Source of the DNA: Cupriavidus yeoncheonensis
GTDB taxonomy: Bacteria > Pseudomonadota > Gammaproteobacteria > Burkholderiales > Burkholderiaceae
DNA: 64,000 nt
Direction of reading: 5' to 3'
Assembly: GCF_905397275.1 (NCBI RefSeq)
Contig: NZ_CAJPUY010000006.1
Location: 233,086 to 297,085, forward strand
Within the stretch, counting starts at the first letter, position 1; each line of letters starts with the position of its first letter. Position numbers and translations under genes: made by a program. This document shows positions 10,595 to 20,758 of the stretch, piece after piece. Below the pieces are notes generated by a model that did no database searches, was not told the origin of the DNA, and saw only the letters and a list, made by a program, of their open reading frames with translations.

Positions 10595-12460
10595 TTACTT
10601 GGACAGCAGGACGTTGTAGCGGCGCAGGGTATCGACCAGGGTTTCGTTTTCTGGCTCGATCTTGGCGGCTTCGGTCCATGTCTTGCGGGCTTCGTCGCGC
10701 TCGCCGAGCTGCCACAGCACCTCGCCCAGGTGCGCGCCGATCTCGGCCTCGGGAGCCTTGGCGTAGGCGTTCTTGAGCAGTTCCGCCGCCGGCTGCAGTT
10801 CGCCCATGCGGAATTTCACCCAGGCCAGGCTATCCATGATGTACGGATCGTCCGGCCCGAGTTCGGAGGCGCGTTCGAGCAGCTTGCGCGCTTCGGGCAG
10901 GCGTACATTGCGGTCGGCCAGCGAGTAGCCGAGCGCGTTGTACCCCTGCTTCTGCTCGGGCTGCAGCGCGATCACGCGCCGCAGGCCCTGCTCCATCGTG
11001 TCGTAGCGCTTCTGCCGCTCGTCCAGCATGGCGAGCTCGTAGATCCAGTCGGCGTTCTCCGGCTCGGCCGTGATGCGATCGTCGAGCAGCTTGCGCGCGC
11101 GGTCGTAGGACTTGGTTTCCATCAGCGTGGCGATCTCGGCCTGGCGGATTGCCATCATGCGCTGCGAGCGCTGGGCAGGATCGGGGATGTCCTCGGCATC
11201 GCTGAGCATGTCGCCGAAGATGGCCTGGGCATCGTCGAGCTTGCCCATGCGTGCGAGCAACTGCGCGCGCTTGGCCGCGGCGGCCGGTGCCAGGCGGCTG
11301 TCCTCGATGCGTTCGAGCCACTGGATGGCGCCCGGGTAGTCCTTGCGCTCCTCGGCAATCTGCGCCAGGTACTGGAAGGCGATGTCCGGATTGGCCGTCG
11401 GCACCTTCTCGGCAAGCTGCAGGTATTCCTTCAGGTACTGCTCGGCTTCGCCGAAATCCCGGGCCTGGAGGCTGGTCAGCCCCAGCGCGAGCGGCACGCG
11501 CGGGTCGTTTGGCGCGACCTTGCGCAGTGTCTCGAATTCCTGGCGCGCAGCCGGCATGTCGTTGCGCATCAGGTACAGGCGCGCCAGCGTGATGTGGCCG
11601 CTCACCGATCGCGGCGACTTGTCGAGGAAGCGGCGCAGGCCGGCAACCGCCTTGTCGGGCTCGCTCTCGGCGCGCAATTCGGCCGCCATCAGCGCCGCGG
11701 GCTCGAAATCGGGGCGCAGCCGCAGCGCTTCGTCGAGCGCCGCGAGCGCGGCCGGCATGTCGCCCGCGATCTCCTGCGCCCGGGCAATGGCAAGCTGCGT
11801 CTCCGGCAGGCGCGCATCGTCGCGGGTCAGGTCCTGCAGCATCGCTGCCGCGCCGGCGGGATCGCTCGTGCGCGACATCTGCTGCTGAAGCTGGAGGATG
11901 CTCTCGGCACGGTGGTTGGCGGGCACGCCGGACAACTGCTGGGCCAGCAGCGGCCGCGCTTCGCTCCAGCGGCCGTTGAGCACCAGCAGGGTCGAGAGCA
12001 CTTGCCGAGCCCCCGGAGAGCCTGGGGCAATGTCGCTCCACAGTCGCGCGGCGTCGAGCGCCTGCTGCGGGATGCGCGCGTTGAAGGCAATCTCCGTCGC
12101 ACGCTGCGCGAAGCGCGGGTCGCGCGTGGAACGGGCCAGTTCGATATAAGTGCGGTAGGCCGGGCCGACCAGTCCGCGCTGCAGCGAGATCTCGGCGGCC
12201 ATCACGCTGTACATGATGTCGCCGCTCAGCGATACGTTCGGCAGCGTGACGCCGGCGGGCGCCTTGTCGGGCTGCGCCGGCGCGGCCTGGACCGCGCCGA
12301 TCGCGGCAAGCGCTAGGCAGGCGGCCGCGGTCAGGGACCGGATGTGGCGCCCCGGACCTGCCGCCGGCCGCGCGGACATGCCTGGGCGCACAGTGATGGC
12401 CTTCGCGGGGAAGTCCATGGCAGCGGGTCTCGCAACGGGATCCGGAAAAAGTTCCGACAT
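10595..12460 (-). CDS. Periplasmic/secreted tetratricopeptide-repeat protein
   Basis: A 621-residue protein that starts after a CCGGAG Shine-Dalgarno sequence, with a hydrophobic export segment near residues 42-62 ([20 protein letters not shown]). The rest is alpha-helical TPR repeats, for example [40 protein letters not shown] and [23 protein letters not shown] proteins at this position before lolB-ispE are common in Burkholderiales, and a role in envelope or lipoprotein assembly is plausible but not shown by the sequence. It is divergent from mutM, with 139 bases between them. Confidence 0.85.
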   Translation of the reverse strand: MSELFPDPVARPAAMDFPAKAITVRPGMSARPAAGPGRHIRSLTAAACLALAAIGAVQAAPAQPDKAPAGVTLPNVSLSGDIMYSVMAAEISLQRGLVGPAYRTYIELARSTRDPRFAQRATEIAFNARIPQQALDAARLWSDIAPGSPGARQVLSTLLVLNGRWSEARPLLAQQLSGVPANHRAESILQLQQQMSRTSDPAGAAAMLQDLTRDDARLPETQLAIARAQEIAGDMPAALAALDEALRLRPDFEPAALMAAELRAESEPDKAVAGLRRFLDKSPRSVSGHITLARLYLMRNDMPAARQEFETLRKVAPNDPRVPLALGLTSLQARDFGEAEQYLKEYLQLAEKVPTANPDIAFQYLAQIAEERKDYPGAIQWLERIEDSRLAPAAAAKRAQLLARMGKLDDAQAIFGDMLSDAEDIPDPAQRSQRMMAIRQAEIATLMETKSYDRARKLLDDRITAEPENADWIYELAMLDERQKRYDTMEQGLRRVIALQPEQKQGYNALGYSLADRNVRLPEARKLLERASELGPDDPYIMDSLAWVKFRMGELQPAAELLKNAYAKAPEAEIGAHLGEVLWQLGERDEARKTWTEAAKIEPENETLVDTLRRYNVLLSK

Positions 12461-12599
12461 GTGATGATTGCTCCGGCGCGCTCAGGCGTTCGAATGATAG
12501 GGGCATTGTAGCCTGCCGCTACAATGCGCTGCTTGCCGGCGCGGCAAGGCGTGCGCGCTGCCGGCAGGAGTTTGGAGCGGTAACCAACGGAGAGGTTCG

Positions 12600-13454
12600 A
12601 TGCCTGAATTGCCGGAGGTCGAAGTGACCCGGCGCGGCCTGCTGCCGCATGTGGTGGGGCGGCGTATTGCCGACGTGACCGTGCGCCATCGGGGCTTGCG
12701 CTGGCCGATCGACGACGACCTGGAGGCGCGCCTGGCCGGACGCCTGGTGCAGCGTATCGAGCGGCGGGGCAAGTACCTGCTGCTGGAGTGCGTCGACGAA
12801 GCCGCGGGCGACGCCGGCTGGCTGCTGGTCCACCTCGGCATGACCGGCACGCTGCGCGTGCTGCCCGATGCGCCGCCCGCCGGCGCCCACGACCACCTGG
12901 ACCTGGCGCTGGACGATGCCGGCGGCAACCGCATCGTGCTGCGCTTTCGCGATCCGCGCCGTTTTGGCGCCGTGCTCTGGAGCCCCCTGAACGAGGCCAT
13001 GCTGCCCGGGCACCCGCTGCTGCGCGGGCTCGGCATTGAGCCGTTCGATCCGCATTTCGACGGTGGCTGGCTGCACCGCCATACGCGCGGGCGCTCCGCG
13101 GCGATCAAGACCGTGCTGCTGGCCGGCAATATCGTGGTGGGCGTGGGCAACATCTACGCCTCGGAAAGCCTGTTCCGCGCGGGCATCCGCCCGACCACGC
13201 CGGCGGGCCGGCTGAGCCTGGCGCGCTGCGAGCGGCTGGCGCTGGCGGTGCGCGAAACGCTGGCGCAGGCCATCGAACGCGGTGGCAGCACGCTGCGCGA
13301 CTTTGTCGGCAGCGACGGCGCCAGCGGCTATTTCCAGCTCGACTGCTTTGTCTACGACCGCGCCGGAGAGCCTTGCCGGGTCTGCGGCACGCCGGTGCGG
13401 CAGATCGTCCAGGGCCAGCGTTCGACCTTCTACTGCACGCACTGCCAGCACTGA
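12600..13454 (+). CDS. mutM: Formamidopyrimidine/8-oxoguanine DNA glycosylase
   Basis: Removes 8-oxoguanine and FaPy bases and nicks the strand by beta,delta-elimination. The mature N-terminus [13 protein letters not shown] provides the catalytic Pro and Glu; the lysine loop is present (RGKYLLLE). The helix-two-turn-helix region [16 protein letters not shown] precedes the C4 zinc finger [16 protein letters not shown]...CTHC at the C-terminus. At 284 residues it is slightly longer than the E. coli enzyme because of an insertion around residues 68-105. GGAGAG precedes the ATG. mutM and mutY, which act in the same GO repair system, flank the dynamin-like gene. Confidence 0.96.
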   Translation: MPELPEVEVTRRGLLPHVVGRRIADVTVRHRGLRWPIDDDLEARLAGRLVQRIERRGKYLLLECVDEAAGDAGWLLVHLGMTGTLRVLPDAPPAGAHDHLDLALDDAGGNRIVLRFRDPRRFGAVLWSPLNEAMLPGHPLLRGLGIEPFDPHFDGGWLHRHTRGRSAAIKTVLLAGNIVVGVGNIYASESLFRAGIRPTTPAGRLSLARCERLALAVRETLAQAIERGGSTLRDFVGSDGASGYFQLDCFVYDRAGEPCRVCGTPVRQIVQGQRSTFYCTHCQH

Positions 13455-13664
13455 AGTGCGGCGCCTGAGCGGCTGTGGGAGGCCATGCCGGACCGGTGTC
13501 GATGGCTCGGCGCAACACTCTCCTGCCAAGGGGCGCGAATTCCACAAAAGGGCCCCGGAAACCTGTATCTTGTGCGCAGTCATAAAAAGTTACAAAAACA
13601 CGACTCGCTTGCAAAGTCGGCACTTGCGCCAGATTGCCGGAGAGGAACCAGCCTAACCGCCGCC

Positions 13665-15620
13665 ATGACAACGCTCGCTCACCAGTTTGAACAATACGGC
13701 GCCTGGAGAACCGGGGTACTCCAGTCGCTGGCCGAATTCCAGTCGTGGCTGCAGCAGCACGACCTCTATGATGCGACAGCCGAAGACCGCGTGCAGCGTA
13801 TCCAGAGCGTGCTGCGCAGCGACCGGCTCAAGGTCGCCTTCATCGCCGAGTTCTCGCGCGGCAAGAGCGAACTGATCAACGCCATCTTCTTCGCCGACTA
13901 CGGGCGCCGCATCCTGCCGTCGTCGGCCGGGCGCACCACCATGTGCCCGACGGAGCTGCGCTACGACGAGCAAGAACCGCCCAGCATCCGCCTGCTGCCG
14001 ATCGAAACCCGGCTGCAGGAAGCCTCGACCGCGGATTTCCTGGAGGCCGGCACGTCGGCCTCGCACTGGCACTCGGTGCCGCTGGACCCGTCGTCGCCCG
14101 AGGGCATGCTGGCGGCGTTCCAGCATGTGGTCGAGACCATCCGCGTGCCGCCGGCCCAGGCCCAGGCGCTGGGCCTGTACCACGAGGAAGACCCGGACGC
14201 CGCTTATGCGGTGGATGCCGAAGGCATGGTCGAGATCTCGCGCTGGCGCCACGCGGTCATCAATTTCCCGCATCCGCTGCTGCGCCAGGGGCTGGTCATC
14301 CTCGATACGCCGGGGCTGAATGCGATCGGTACCGAGCCCGAGCTGACGCTGCGCCTGATCCCGGATGCGCACGTGGTGGTGTTCGTGCTGGCCGCGGACG
14401 CCGGCGTGACCAAGAGCGACCTGGAACTCTGGCGCGGCCACGTGGGCGCCGGCCATCGCCGCGGCTGCCTGGCCGTGCTCAACAAGATCGACGGCCTGTG
14501 GGACCCGCTGAAGTCTCAGGCCGAGATCGCGAAGGAGATCTCGGGCCAGGTCACCTCGACGGCGCAGGTGCTCGGCATCGAGCAGGGGCGCGTCTATCCG
14601 GTGTCGGCGCAGAAGGGCCTGGTGGCCAAGGTCACGCATGACCAGACGCTGCTGGCACGCAGCGGCCTGCCGCATTTCGAGCACGTGCTGTCCGATCAGC
14701 TGATCCCGCGCCGGCGCGAGATCGTCGCCGACCAGGTCCACCGCTCCGTGCAGGACATGGCGCGCGGCGCGCAGCAGCTGCTGCAGAGCCGCCGCCGCGA
14801 CATCGTCGAACAGCTGTTCGAGCTGCGCGGCCTTCGCGGCAAGAACCACGCGATGGTCAAGCACATGCTGATGCGCGTGCAGGGCGAGAAGGAAGAGTTC
14901 GAGCAGAGCATCAGCAAGTTCCAGGCGTTGCGCCTGGTGTTCGGCCGCCACAGCGCCGACATCATCAAGAGCCTGCAACTGCGCGACGTGCGCCGCACCA
15001 TGCGCAACGCGCGCGAGCAGATGAAGGAGCGCTTCTTCTCGCGCGGCCTGCGCGAGGACATGGACGCGCTGTTCGCGCAGCTGACCACGCTGATCACCGA
15101 TGCGGATAACAAGATCAGCCAGCTGCACCAGCTCATCGACAGCATGTACCGGCGCTTCAACGCCGAACATGGCTTCACGCTGCCGGCGCCGATGCAGTTC
15201 GTGACCTCGCGCTATGTCGCCGAACTCAGCGAGATCCTGCAACTCGTGCAGTCGCACTTCGGCGCGGTCAGCATGCTGACGCGTTCGCGGCCGAACCTGG
15301 TGCAGGGCGCGTTCGATACCATGGCCAGCCGCGTGCTGGAGAATTTCCGCGACCTGAACCGTGATATCGAAGTCTGGCTCAAGTCCGTGATGACGCCGCT
15401 GGAAGCGCAGGTACGCGAGCACCAGAAACAGCTGCGCCGCCGCGTGGATTCGATCGAACGCATCCACGAGGCCACCGACACGCTGGAAAGCCGCATCGCC
15501 GACCTGGAAGAGGTGCTCAATGGACTGGACGAGCGCAGCGGGCGCATCGAAGCCCATACCCAGCGCATCATCCGTCCGGATGGGGCTGACACGGTAGGCG
15601 CGCAGCTCGCCGTGGCCTGA
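13665..15620 (+). CDS. Dynamin-like large GTPase
   Basis: A 651-residue bacterial dynamin-superfamily GTPase. The GTPase domain occupies the first 320 residues: P-loop AEFSRGKSELINAIFF, in which the first glycine of GxxxxGKS is alanine; switch region GRTTMCPTELRYDE; G3 DTPGLNAIGTEPE; G4 LNKIDGLWD. A long helical stalk follows (EKEEFEQSISKFQALRLVFG and after), ending in a coiled coil near SIERIHEATDTLESRIADLE. Bacterial dynamin-like proteins remodel membranes; the substrate here is unknown. GGAGAGGAACC precedes the chosen ATG. Location between mutM and mutY is conserved in Burkholderiales in my recollection. Confidence 0.87.
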   Translation: MTTLAHQFEQYGAWRTGVLQSLAEFQSWLQQHDLYDATAEDRVQRIQSVLRSDRLKVAFIAEFSRGKSELINAIFFADYGRRILPSSAGRTTMCPTELRYDEQEPPSIRLLPIETRLQEASTADFLEAGTSASHWHSVPLDPSSPEGMLAAFQHVVETIRVPPAQAQALGLYHEEDPDAAYAVDAEGMVEISRWRHAVINFPHPLLRQGLVILDTPGLNAIGTEPELTLRLIPDAHVVVFVLAADAGVTKSDLELWRGHVGAGHRRGCLAVLNKIDGLWDPLKSQAEIAKEISGQVTSTAQVLGIEQGRVYPVSAQKGLVAKVTHDQTLLARSGLPHFEHVLSDQLIPRRREIVADQVHRSVQDMARGAQQLLQSRRRDIVEQLFELRGLRGKNHAMVKHMLMRVQGEKEEFEQSISKFQALRLVFGRHSADIIKSLQLRDVRRTMRNAREQMKERFFSRGLREDMDALFAQLTTLITDADNKISQLHQLIDSMYRRFNAEHGFTLPAPMQFVTSRYVAELSEILQLVQSHFGAVSMLTRSRPNLVQGAFDTMASRVLENFRDLNRDIEVWLKSVMTPLEAQVREHQKQLRRRVDSIERIHEATDTLESRIADLEEVLNGLDERSGRIEAHTQRIIRPDGADTVGAQLAVA

Positions 15621-15724
15621 TCCCCGGCCGGCCGGTATATCATGTGGCGCCGCCTCCGTGCGGCGCTTTTTCTTTTGCGCGGCCGCTTTGCCTGCCGCGC
15701 AATTCATGCCCCCGATTGCTCCCG

Positions 15725-16912
15725 ATGCCCCGCAAGTCCGCCCCCGCCCCCGCCGCGCCCGCCAATGCCAGTGCCGTTGCCGTGCCGCCCGATATCCATG
15801 TTCCCGCCGACTTCGGCGCGCGCGTGGTCGACTGGCAGCGCGTGCACGGCCGGCACGACCTGCCGTGGCAGAACACGCGCGACCCGTACCGGATCTGGCT
15901 GTCGGAGATCATGCTGCAGCAGACGCAGGTGAGCGCGGTTATCGACTACTTCCAGCGCTTCGTCGCGCAGCTCCCGACGGTGCAGGCACTGGCTGCCGCG
16001 CCTGCCGACCAGGTGATGGCGCTGTGGGCGGGGCTGGGCTACTACTCGCGCGCGCGCAACCTGCACCGTTGCGCCATGCAGGTGGTCAGTGACCATGGTG
16101 GCCGGTTTCCCACCGATCCCGCCGTACTGGCCACGCTGCCGGGCATTGGCCGCTCCACCGCCGCGGCGGTCGCGGCCTTCAGTGCCGGCGTGCGATCCCC
16201 CATCCTGGACGGCAACGTCAAGCGCGTCTTTGCACGCGTGTTCGGCATTCACGGCCACCCGGGGGAACGCATCATCGAGAAACGCATGTGGGAGCTGGCG
16301 GAGGCCGCGCTGCCCTCGGCGGGGCCGCGCCAGGCGGACGACATGGTGGCCTACACGCAGGGCCTGATGGACCTGGGCGCGACCGTCTGTTCACGCGGCA
16401 AGCCGGCATGCCTGGCCGATGCCGCGGCCTGCCCCCTGTCGGCGGATTGCGTGGCGCGCCGCGATGGCCTGACCGCTACGCTGCCAACACCCAGGCCGCG
16501 CGCGGCGGTACCGGAGCGCAGCACCGTGATGGTCATGGTGCGCCATGGGCGCGACGTGCTGCTGCAGCTTCGCCCGGACAGCGGGGTCTGGGGCGGCTTG
16601 TGGAGCCTGCCCGAAATGCCGGTGGCAACGGTGCCGTTCGACGCGGAACTCGCGGAGGACGATGCCCTGGGCTATGCGCGCGCATTCGGCGAACCCGCGC
16701 GCGCGGCGCTGGCCGGCGAACTGGTCCACGTCTTTACGCACTTCCGGCTGCTGATCCGCGCGATCCGGGTCGACATGGCCGCGCTGTCGCTGCGCGAACC
16801 GGATGCGGGGCCGGCCCAGAGGTGGCTTTCGCTCGATGATCTCGACGCGCTCGGCACGCCGGCGCCGGTGCGCAAGCTGCTCGAACTGCAGGCCCGCGGC
16901 GGACTGTTCTGA
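15725..16912 (+). CDS. mutY: Adenine DNA glycosylase
   Basis: Removes adenine opposite 8-oxoguanine. The 395-residue protein has the HhH-GPD core with catalytic E61 (LSEIMLQQTQ) and D162 (SPILDGNVKRV), the hairpin LPGIGRSTAAAVAAF, and a NUDIX-like 8-oxoG-recognition domain at the C-terminus (STVMVMVRHGRDVLLQLRP onward). The iron-sulfur loop is C222, C229, C236, C242, with spacing 6-6-5 instead of the usual 6-2-5: four extra residues (ADAA) lie between the second and third cysteine. I chose ATG 15725; the frame is open 27 codons upstream. Confidence 0.94.
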   Translation: MPRKSAPAPAAPANASAVAVPPDIHVPADFGARVVDWQRVHGRHDLPWQNTRDPYRIWLSEIMLQQTQVSAVIDYFQRFVAQLPTVQALAAAPADQVMALWAGLGYYSRARNLHRCAMQVVSDHGGRFPTDPAVLATLPGIGRSTAAAVAAFSAGVRSPILDGNVKRVFARVFGIHGHPGERIIEKRMWELAEAALPSAGPRQADDMVAYTQGLMDLGATVCSRGKPACLADAAACPLSADCVARRDGLTATLPTPRPRAAVPERSTVMVMVRHGRDVLLQLRPDSGVWGGLWSLPEMPVATVPFDAELAEDDALGYARAFGEPARAALAGELVHVFTHFRLLIRAIRVDMAALSLREPDAGPAQRWLSLDDLDALGTPAPVRKLLELQARGGLF

Positions 16913-16936
16913 TTCGCGCGCAGGGAACTGGGCCCG

Positions 16937-17599
16937 CTACACCATGTGGTGCTGCCGCATGTAGCGGTGCACGATCTCGATGCGCATGCCCGCGTCGGGC
17001 AGCGCCATCAGCATCTGCTTGGCCTTGAGCGGCACCGGCAGCAGTTCGCACAGGCGGTTGGTGACCCAGCTCGGGTCGTCCCACAGGTAGGGCTCGGCAA
17101 CCGGCATGCGGTCGGGCTGCTCGGCATGCAGCCGCGTGACGATCCGGCGCAGCACCGACAGGCATTCGCCCAGCAGTTCGAGCTTGCAGTCGATGATGTC
17201 GGCGGGCAGCAACTCGGCGCTGGCAACGATCAGGCCGTCGTCGCGCTTGCGGTGCTCGATCACGCGGAAGCGCTGGCGTCCGCGCGTTTCGATCAGCAGC
17301 ACGCCAAGCTGCTCCATGTTGCAATCAACGATCTCGGCCAGGCAACCGATCGATTCGGGCACGGTTGCCTGGCCGGAGCGCGCGACTTCCTCGCCACTGG
17401 CGATCAGGCATACGCCGAACGGCACCGCGTCGCGCAGGCAATTGCGCACCATGTCCACATAGCGCCTCTCGAATACGCGCAGCGGCAGGCGGCCGTCCGG
17501 GAACAGCACCGTATGCAGTGGAAAGAGGGGCAGGTCATCCAGCGTCGGCGGCGTCTCGTCGACGGGAGTGGTGTGGCGGAGAAGGTCTGTCGAAGACAT
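16937..17599 (-). CDS. LON N-terminal-domain protein
   Basis: A 220-residue stand-alone version of the substrate-recognition (N-terminal) domain of the Lon protease, without ATPase or protease domains. Diagnostic parts are DDLPLFPLHTVLFPDGRLPLRVFERRYVDMV, the loop FGVCLIASGEE, and IGCLAEIVDCNMEQLGVL. The function of such proteins in bacteria is not established. The start ATG 17599 (MSSTDLLRH) is chosen over the in-frame codon 33 positions upstream because homology begins here. Convergent with mutY. Confidence 0.88.
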   Translation of the reverse strand: MSSTDLLRHTTPVDETPPTLDDLPLFPLHTVLFPDGRLPLRVFERRYVDMVRNCLRDAVPFGVCLIASGEEVARSGQATVPESIGCLAEIVDCNMEQLGVLLIETRGRQRFRVIEHRKRDDGLIVASAELLPADIIDCKLELLGECLSVLRRIVTRLHAEQPDRMPVAEPYLWDDPSWVTNRLCELLPVPLKAKQMLMALPDAGMRIEIVHRYMRQHHMV

Positions 17600-17714
17600 G
17601 CGATGGCTGGCGTTCCACTGGATCGGGGAAACCGGCCGCCGGATCGGGTGCGGCGACCGCCATGGCTGCCAGGCTTGACGTACCTGGCGACAGAGCAAAA
17701 ACGCACGCAGGCAG

Positions 17715-18602
17715 CTATGCCGCCGGTGCGAGTTCGCGGTGTCTCACCAGCACATTACCATGCGCGCGGAAATAGTTGGCGAGCCTTTCCGCAATATAGA
17801 CCGAACGGTGCTGCCCGCCGGTACAGCCGATGGCCACGGTCAGGTAGCTGCGGTTATCCGCAATGAAACTCGGCAGCCACTTTTCGACATAGGCGCGGAT
17901 GTCCTCGGCCATCGCCAGCACCATCGGCTGGGCCTGGAGGAAGTCGATCACCGGCGCGTCGCGGCCGGTCAGCGGGCGCAGCGCCAGGTCGTAGTAAGGG
18001 TTGGGCAGCGAGCGCACGTCGAAGACCAGATCGGCGTCGCTGGGCACGCCATGCTTGAAGCCGAACGACTCGAACAGCAGCGTGAGACGCTGGCTGTCCT
18101 CGCGGATCAGCTCCTTGATCCAGCTGCGCAGCGTATTGGTGCGCACGTTGCTGGTGTCGATGCGGTGCGCGGACTCGGCCAGCGGGCTGAGCAGTTCGCG
18201 CTCCATCTCGATGGCTTCCATCAGCGCGCGGTCGTTGAACGCCGCCCGTTCGTCTTCGGAGGCGGGGGCGCCATTGGTCAGGATCGACAGCGGGTGCCGG
18301 CGCCGCGTTTCAGAATAGCGTTGCACCAGCGCGTCGGTGCTGGCCGTCAGGAACACGACTTCGACCTGATGGGTCTCGGCCAGTTCGCGGACCGTATCGG
18401 GCAGGTGCTCCAGCGATTCGCGGCTGCGGATATCGGTGGCTACGCCGAGGTGCGTATAGCCCTCGGCCGCAAGATAGCGGGCCAGGTCGGGAATGAATTG
18501 GGCCGGCAGGTTATCGACGCAGTAGTAGCCTGCATCTTCAAGCACGTTCAGTGCGACGGATTTGCCGGAGCCGGAGATGCCGGTGATGAGGATGATGCGC
18601 AT
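17715..18602 (-). CDS. rapZ: RNase adapter protein RapZ
   Basis: Nucleotide-binding RapZ/YvcJ family protein of 295 residues. In enterobacteria it binds GlmZ/GlmY small RNAs and adapts RNase E to control glucosamine-6-phosphate synthesis; in this lineage the targets are not known. It shows Walker A GISGSGKS at the N-terminus ([18 protein letters not shown]) and the C-terminal RNA-binding domain with [18 protein letters not shown]. The ATG at 18602 gives the conserved start. It closes the rpoN-hpf-ptsN-hprK block but is separated from hprK by a PsiF-type gene and a terminator. Confidence 0.94.
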   Translation of the reverse strand: MRIILITGISGSGKSVALNVLEDAGYYCVDNLPAQFIPDLARYLAAEGYTHLGVATDIRSRESLEHLPDTVRELAETHQVEVVFLTASTDALVQRYSETRRRHPLSILTNGAPASEDERAAFNDRALMEAIEMERELLSPLAESAHRIDTSNVRTNTLRSWIKELIREDSQRLTLLFESFGFKHGVPSDADLVFDVRSLPNPYYDLALRPLTGRDAPVIDFLQAQPMVLAMAEDIRAYVEKWLPSFIADNRSYLTVAIGCTGGQHRSVYIAERLANYFRAHGNVLVRHRELAPAA

Positions 18603-18657
18603 AGCATCGCAAGCATAGCATCCGGAAGTGGCCGCGTCATGACAGTGGCCGCTCGGA

Positions 18658-18686
18658 CAAAAATGGCGAACCGCGTGGTTCGCCAT
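18658..18686 (-). terminator. Intrinsic terminator after the PsiF-type gene
   Basis: On the minus strand ATGGCGAACC-ACGC-GGTTCGCCAT is a perfect 10-bp stem followed by TTTTTG. It should stop transcription before rapZ. Confidence 0.8.
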
Positions 18687-18708
18687 CCTGGTCAGAGTCG
18701 ACCGCTGA

Positions 18709-19080
18709 TTACTTCGACAGGCAATCCTTCATGAACGACTTGTAATCGTCGCCCTTCTTGCCCTTGCCTTCCTTGCTGCAGGCCGACATCTTTTCCTGCT
18801 GGGTCTTGGTCGGCTGCACGCCCTTGGCCGAGAGGCACTGCTTCATGAAGGCCTTGCGATCGTCGCCTTTCTTGTCGGCAGCCTGCGCGTTGCAGTCCTT
18901 CATCTTCTGTTGCTGCGCGGTGGGAGCCTTTGCGGCGGATGCCGGCGCGGTCTTCGACATGGCGGCGGGCGCTGCCGGGGCCGCGGGTGCGGGCGAAGTC
19001 GCGGGAGCGGCCGGCTGGGCAAACGCGCCGGTGGCCAGCAACGGCGTCACCAGCACGCACATCGCGATCAGTTTCTTCAT
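18709..19080 (-). CDS. PsiF-repeat exported protein
   Basis: A 123-residue exported protein with a clear signal peptide ([21 protein letters not shown]), an Ala/Pro-rich linker, then two PsiF repeats: [20 protein letters not shown] and [20 protein letters not shown], each closing with FMKxCLS. E. coli psiF is phosphate-starvation inducible but its biochemical role is unknown. The two cysteines per repeat could be disulfide-bonded in the periplasm. Its own terminator follows, and a palindrome with TTGAC elements lies upstream, so it is probably transcribed separately from hprK and rapZ. Confidence 0.85.
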   Translation of the reverse strand: MKKLIAMCVLVTPLLATGAFAQPAAPATSPAPAAPAAPAAMSKTAPASAAKAPTAQQQKMKDCNAQAADKKGDDRKAFMKQCLSAKGVQPTKTQQEKMSACSKEGKGKKGDDYKSFMKDCLSK

Positions 19081-19199
19081 GCTTGCTCTCCTGGCTGTGG
19101 AAGACTTCATGGCCGCTTTTTCGCCAGCCGATGGCGGACGCGCGGCTCAGGACTGGGCTCGATGCCCATTACAGCACAAAACGGAGGGTGCCCCCACCG

Positions 19200-19219
19200 C
19201 GTTGACTAAATTGTCAACG
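19200..19219. promoter_or_regulatory. Palindrome upstream of the PsiF-type gene
   Basis: CGTTGAC-N6-GTCAACG, 7-bp arms, lies about 120 bases upstream of the PsiF-type start and 40 bases beyond the hprK stop. Its arms contain TTGAC, so it could overlap a promoter -35 element; no regulator is identified. Confidence 0.3.
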
Positions 19220-19256
19220 CCGATGTAAGCAATTGAAAACGTGTCGCGATGCCCGC

Positions 19257-20228
19257 TCAGAGCAGGCGGCCCTGTCCGCGCGAGACCGCATCGGCCTGCA
19301 TCGCGGCGCGCTGGCGATCCATGAAATCGCGCAGGGTATCGATGCCGCGCAGGCGCAGGATGGTGTTGCGCACGGCGGCCTCGACCAGCACGGCGAGGTT
19401 TCGGCCGGCCGCCACCTGGATCTTGACCATATGGATCGGCAAGCCCAATACGTCCAGGTACTGCGAGTCGAGCGGCAGGCGCTCGAACTCGCCGTCGTTG
19501 CGGCGCACCAGCTGGACCACCAGCTTGATCTTCATCTTCCGCCGCACGGCGGTCTCGCCGAAGATGGTCTTGATGTCGAGCAGGCCCAGGCCACGCACCT
19601 CCAGCAGGTTCTGCAGCAGCGGCGGGCAGCGGCCTTCAATGAAATCGGGCCCCAGGCGCACGAAATCCACCGCGTCGTCGGCCACCAGGCCGTGGCCGCG
19701 CGAGATCAGCTCCAGGCCGAGTTCGCTCTTGCCCAGGCCCGACTCGCCCATGACCAGCACGCCCATGCCGAGGATGTCGAGGAACACGCCGTGCATGGTC
19801 ACGCGCGGCGCCGAAATGCGTGACAGGTACAGCCGCAGGTGGTCGATGACCGCCGCCGAGGAAACCGGCGTGGTGAATAGCGGCGTGGAAGAGCGCGTGC
19901 AGCGCAGTTCCAGGTCCGGCGGTGGCTCCATGCCGTCGGCCACCACCAGGAACGGCGGCTCGAGCAGGATCAGCTCGCCCATCTGGCGCTTGCGGGTCTC
20001 GTCGTCCAGGCGCTGGTAATAGGTGATTTCTGGCTTGCCGAGCACCTGGATCCGGTTCGGGTGGATCAGGTTCAGGTGGCCAACCAGGTCCGCGGCCGAC
20101 GTGGCCTCGCGGGCAAACTCCACGTCGAAGGCGCGATCCGCACCCTCCAGGCCAGCCACCCACGAGAGTTTGATGTCGGCTGCGTTGTCGTCGAAGATCG
20201 ACTGGGAGGTGACGCCGGTGAGTTCCAT
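19257..20228 (-). CDS. hprK: HPr kinase/phosphorylase
   Basis: Bifunctional enzyme that phosphorylates and dephosphorylates a serine in HPr-type phosphocarriers. The 323-residue protein has the N-terminal domain ([20 protein letters not shown]) and the catalytic domain with Walker [29 protein letters not shown], and the signature [20 protein letters not shown]. In betaproteobacteria it acts in the nitrogen-type PTS rather than in sugar uptake. It follows ptsN by 74 bases in a conserved regulatory operon. Confidence 0.95.
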   Translation of the reverse strand: MELTGVTSQSIFDDNAADIKLSWVAGLEGADRAFDVEFAREATSAADLVGHLNLIHPNRIQVLGKPEITYYQRLDDETRKRQMGELILLEPPFLVVADGMEPPPDLELRCTRSSTPLFTTPVSSAAVIDHLRLYLSRISAPRVTMHGVFLDILGMGVLVMGESGLGKSELGLELISRGHGLVADDAVDFVRLGPDFIEGRCPPLLQNLLEVRGLGLLDIKTIFGETAVRRKMKIKLVVQLVRRNDGEFERLPLDSQYLDVLGLPIHMVKIQVAAGRNLAVLVEAAVRNTILRLRGIDTLRDFMDRQRAAMQADAVSRGQGRLL

Positions 20229-20302
20229 GCGTTATGACTTTCGGGGCGGGGACCGTGCCGGACTTTACGATTGTCCGGTCTGTTGCGAGCCCGGGGGGAG
20301 GA

Positions 20303-20758
20303 TCAGGGATGCCACTGCGTCAGGAGCTGATGAACCGCTTCCGGCGTGGCCAGTGTTGCCAGCCCTTCGCGCATGTCGCGATCCGATAGCAGCTGGGCGA
20401 TTTCAGAAAGGATTTCTAGGTGCTGCTGCGTGGCCTGTTCCGGCACCAGCAGAAAGATCAGCAGCGAGACAGGCTTGCCATCCGGCGATTCGAACGGGAT
20501 CGGCTCGGCCAGCCGCATGAAGGCAGCCAGTGGTTGCTTCAGCCCCTTGATGCGTCCATGTGGAATGGCCACGCCCGCGCCGAGACCGGTCGAACCCAGC
20601 GACTCGCGCGCGAACAGGTTGTCGGTCACGGTCGCCCGCGCCACACCATGGTTGTTCTCGAATAGGAGCCCGGCTTGCTCGAATACACGCTTCTTGCTGG
20701 TGACGCTGACGTCGAGGTTGATATTGCCGGGTGGCAGCAGTTTGGCCAAACGATTCAT
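20303..20758 (-). CDS. ptsN: Nitrogen-regulatory PTS protein IIA(Ntr)
   Basis: Phosphorylatable regulator that receives phosphate from NPr and adjusts potassium and nitrogen physiology. The 151-residue protein shows the IIA-fructose/Ntr fold with the active histidine in VAIPHGRIKG and LIFLLVPEQATQQHLEILSE. The start at ATG 20758 (MNRLAKLLPPGNINLDV) matches family starts; 62 codons of open frame upstream have no homology. Lies between hpf and hprK. Confidence 0.93.
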   Translation of the reverse strand: MNRLAKLLPPGNINLDVSVTSKKRVFEQAGLLFENNHGVARATVTDNLFARESLGSTGLGAGVAIPHGRIKGLKQPLAAFMRLAEPIPFESPDGKPVSLLIFLLVPEQATQQHLEILSEIAQLLSDRDMREGLATLATPEAVHQLLTQWHP

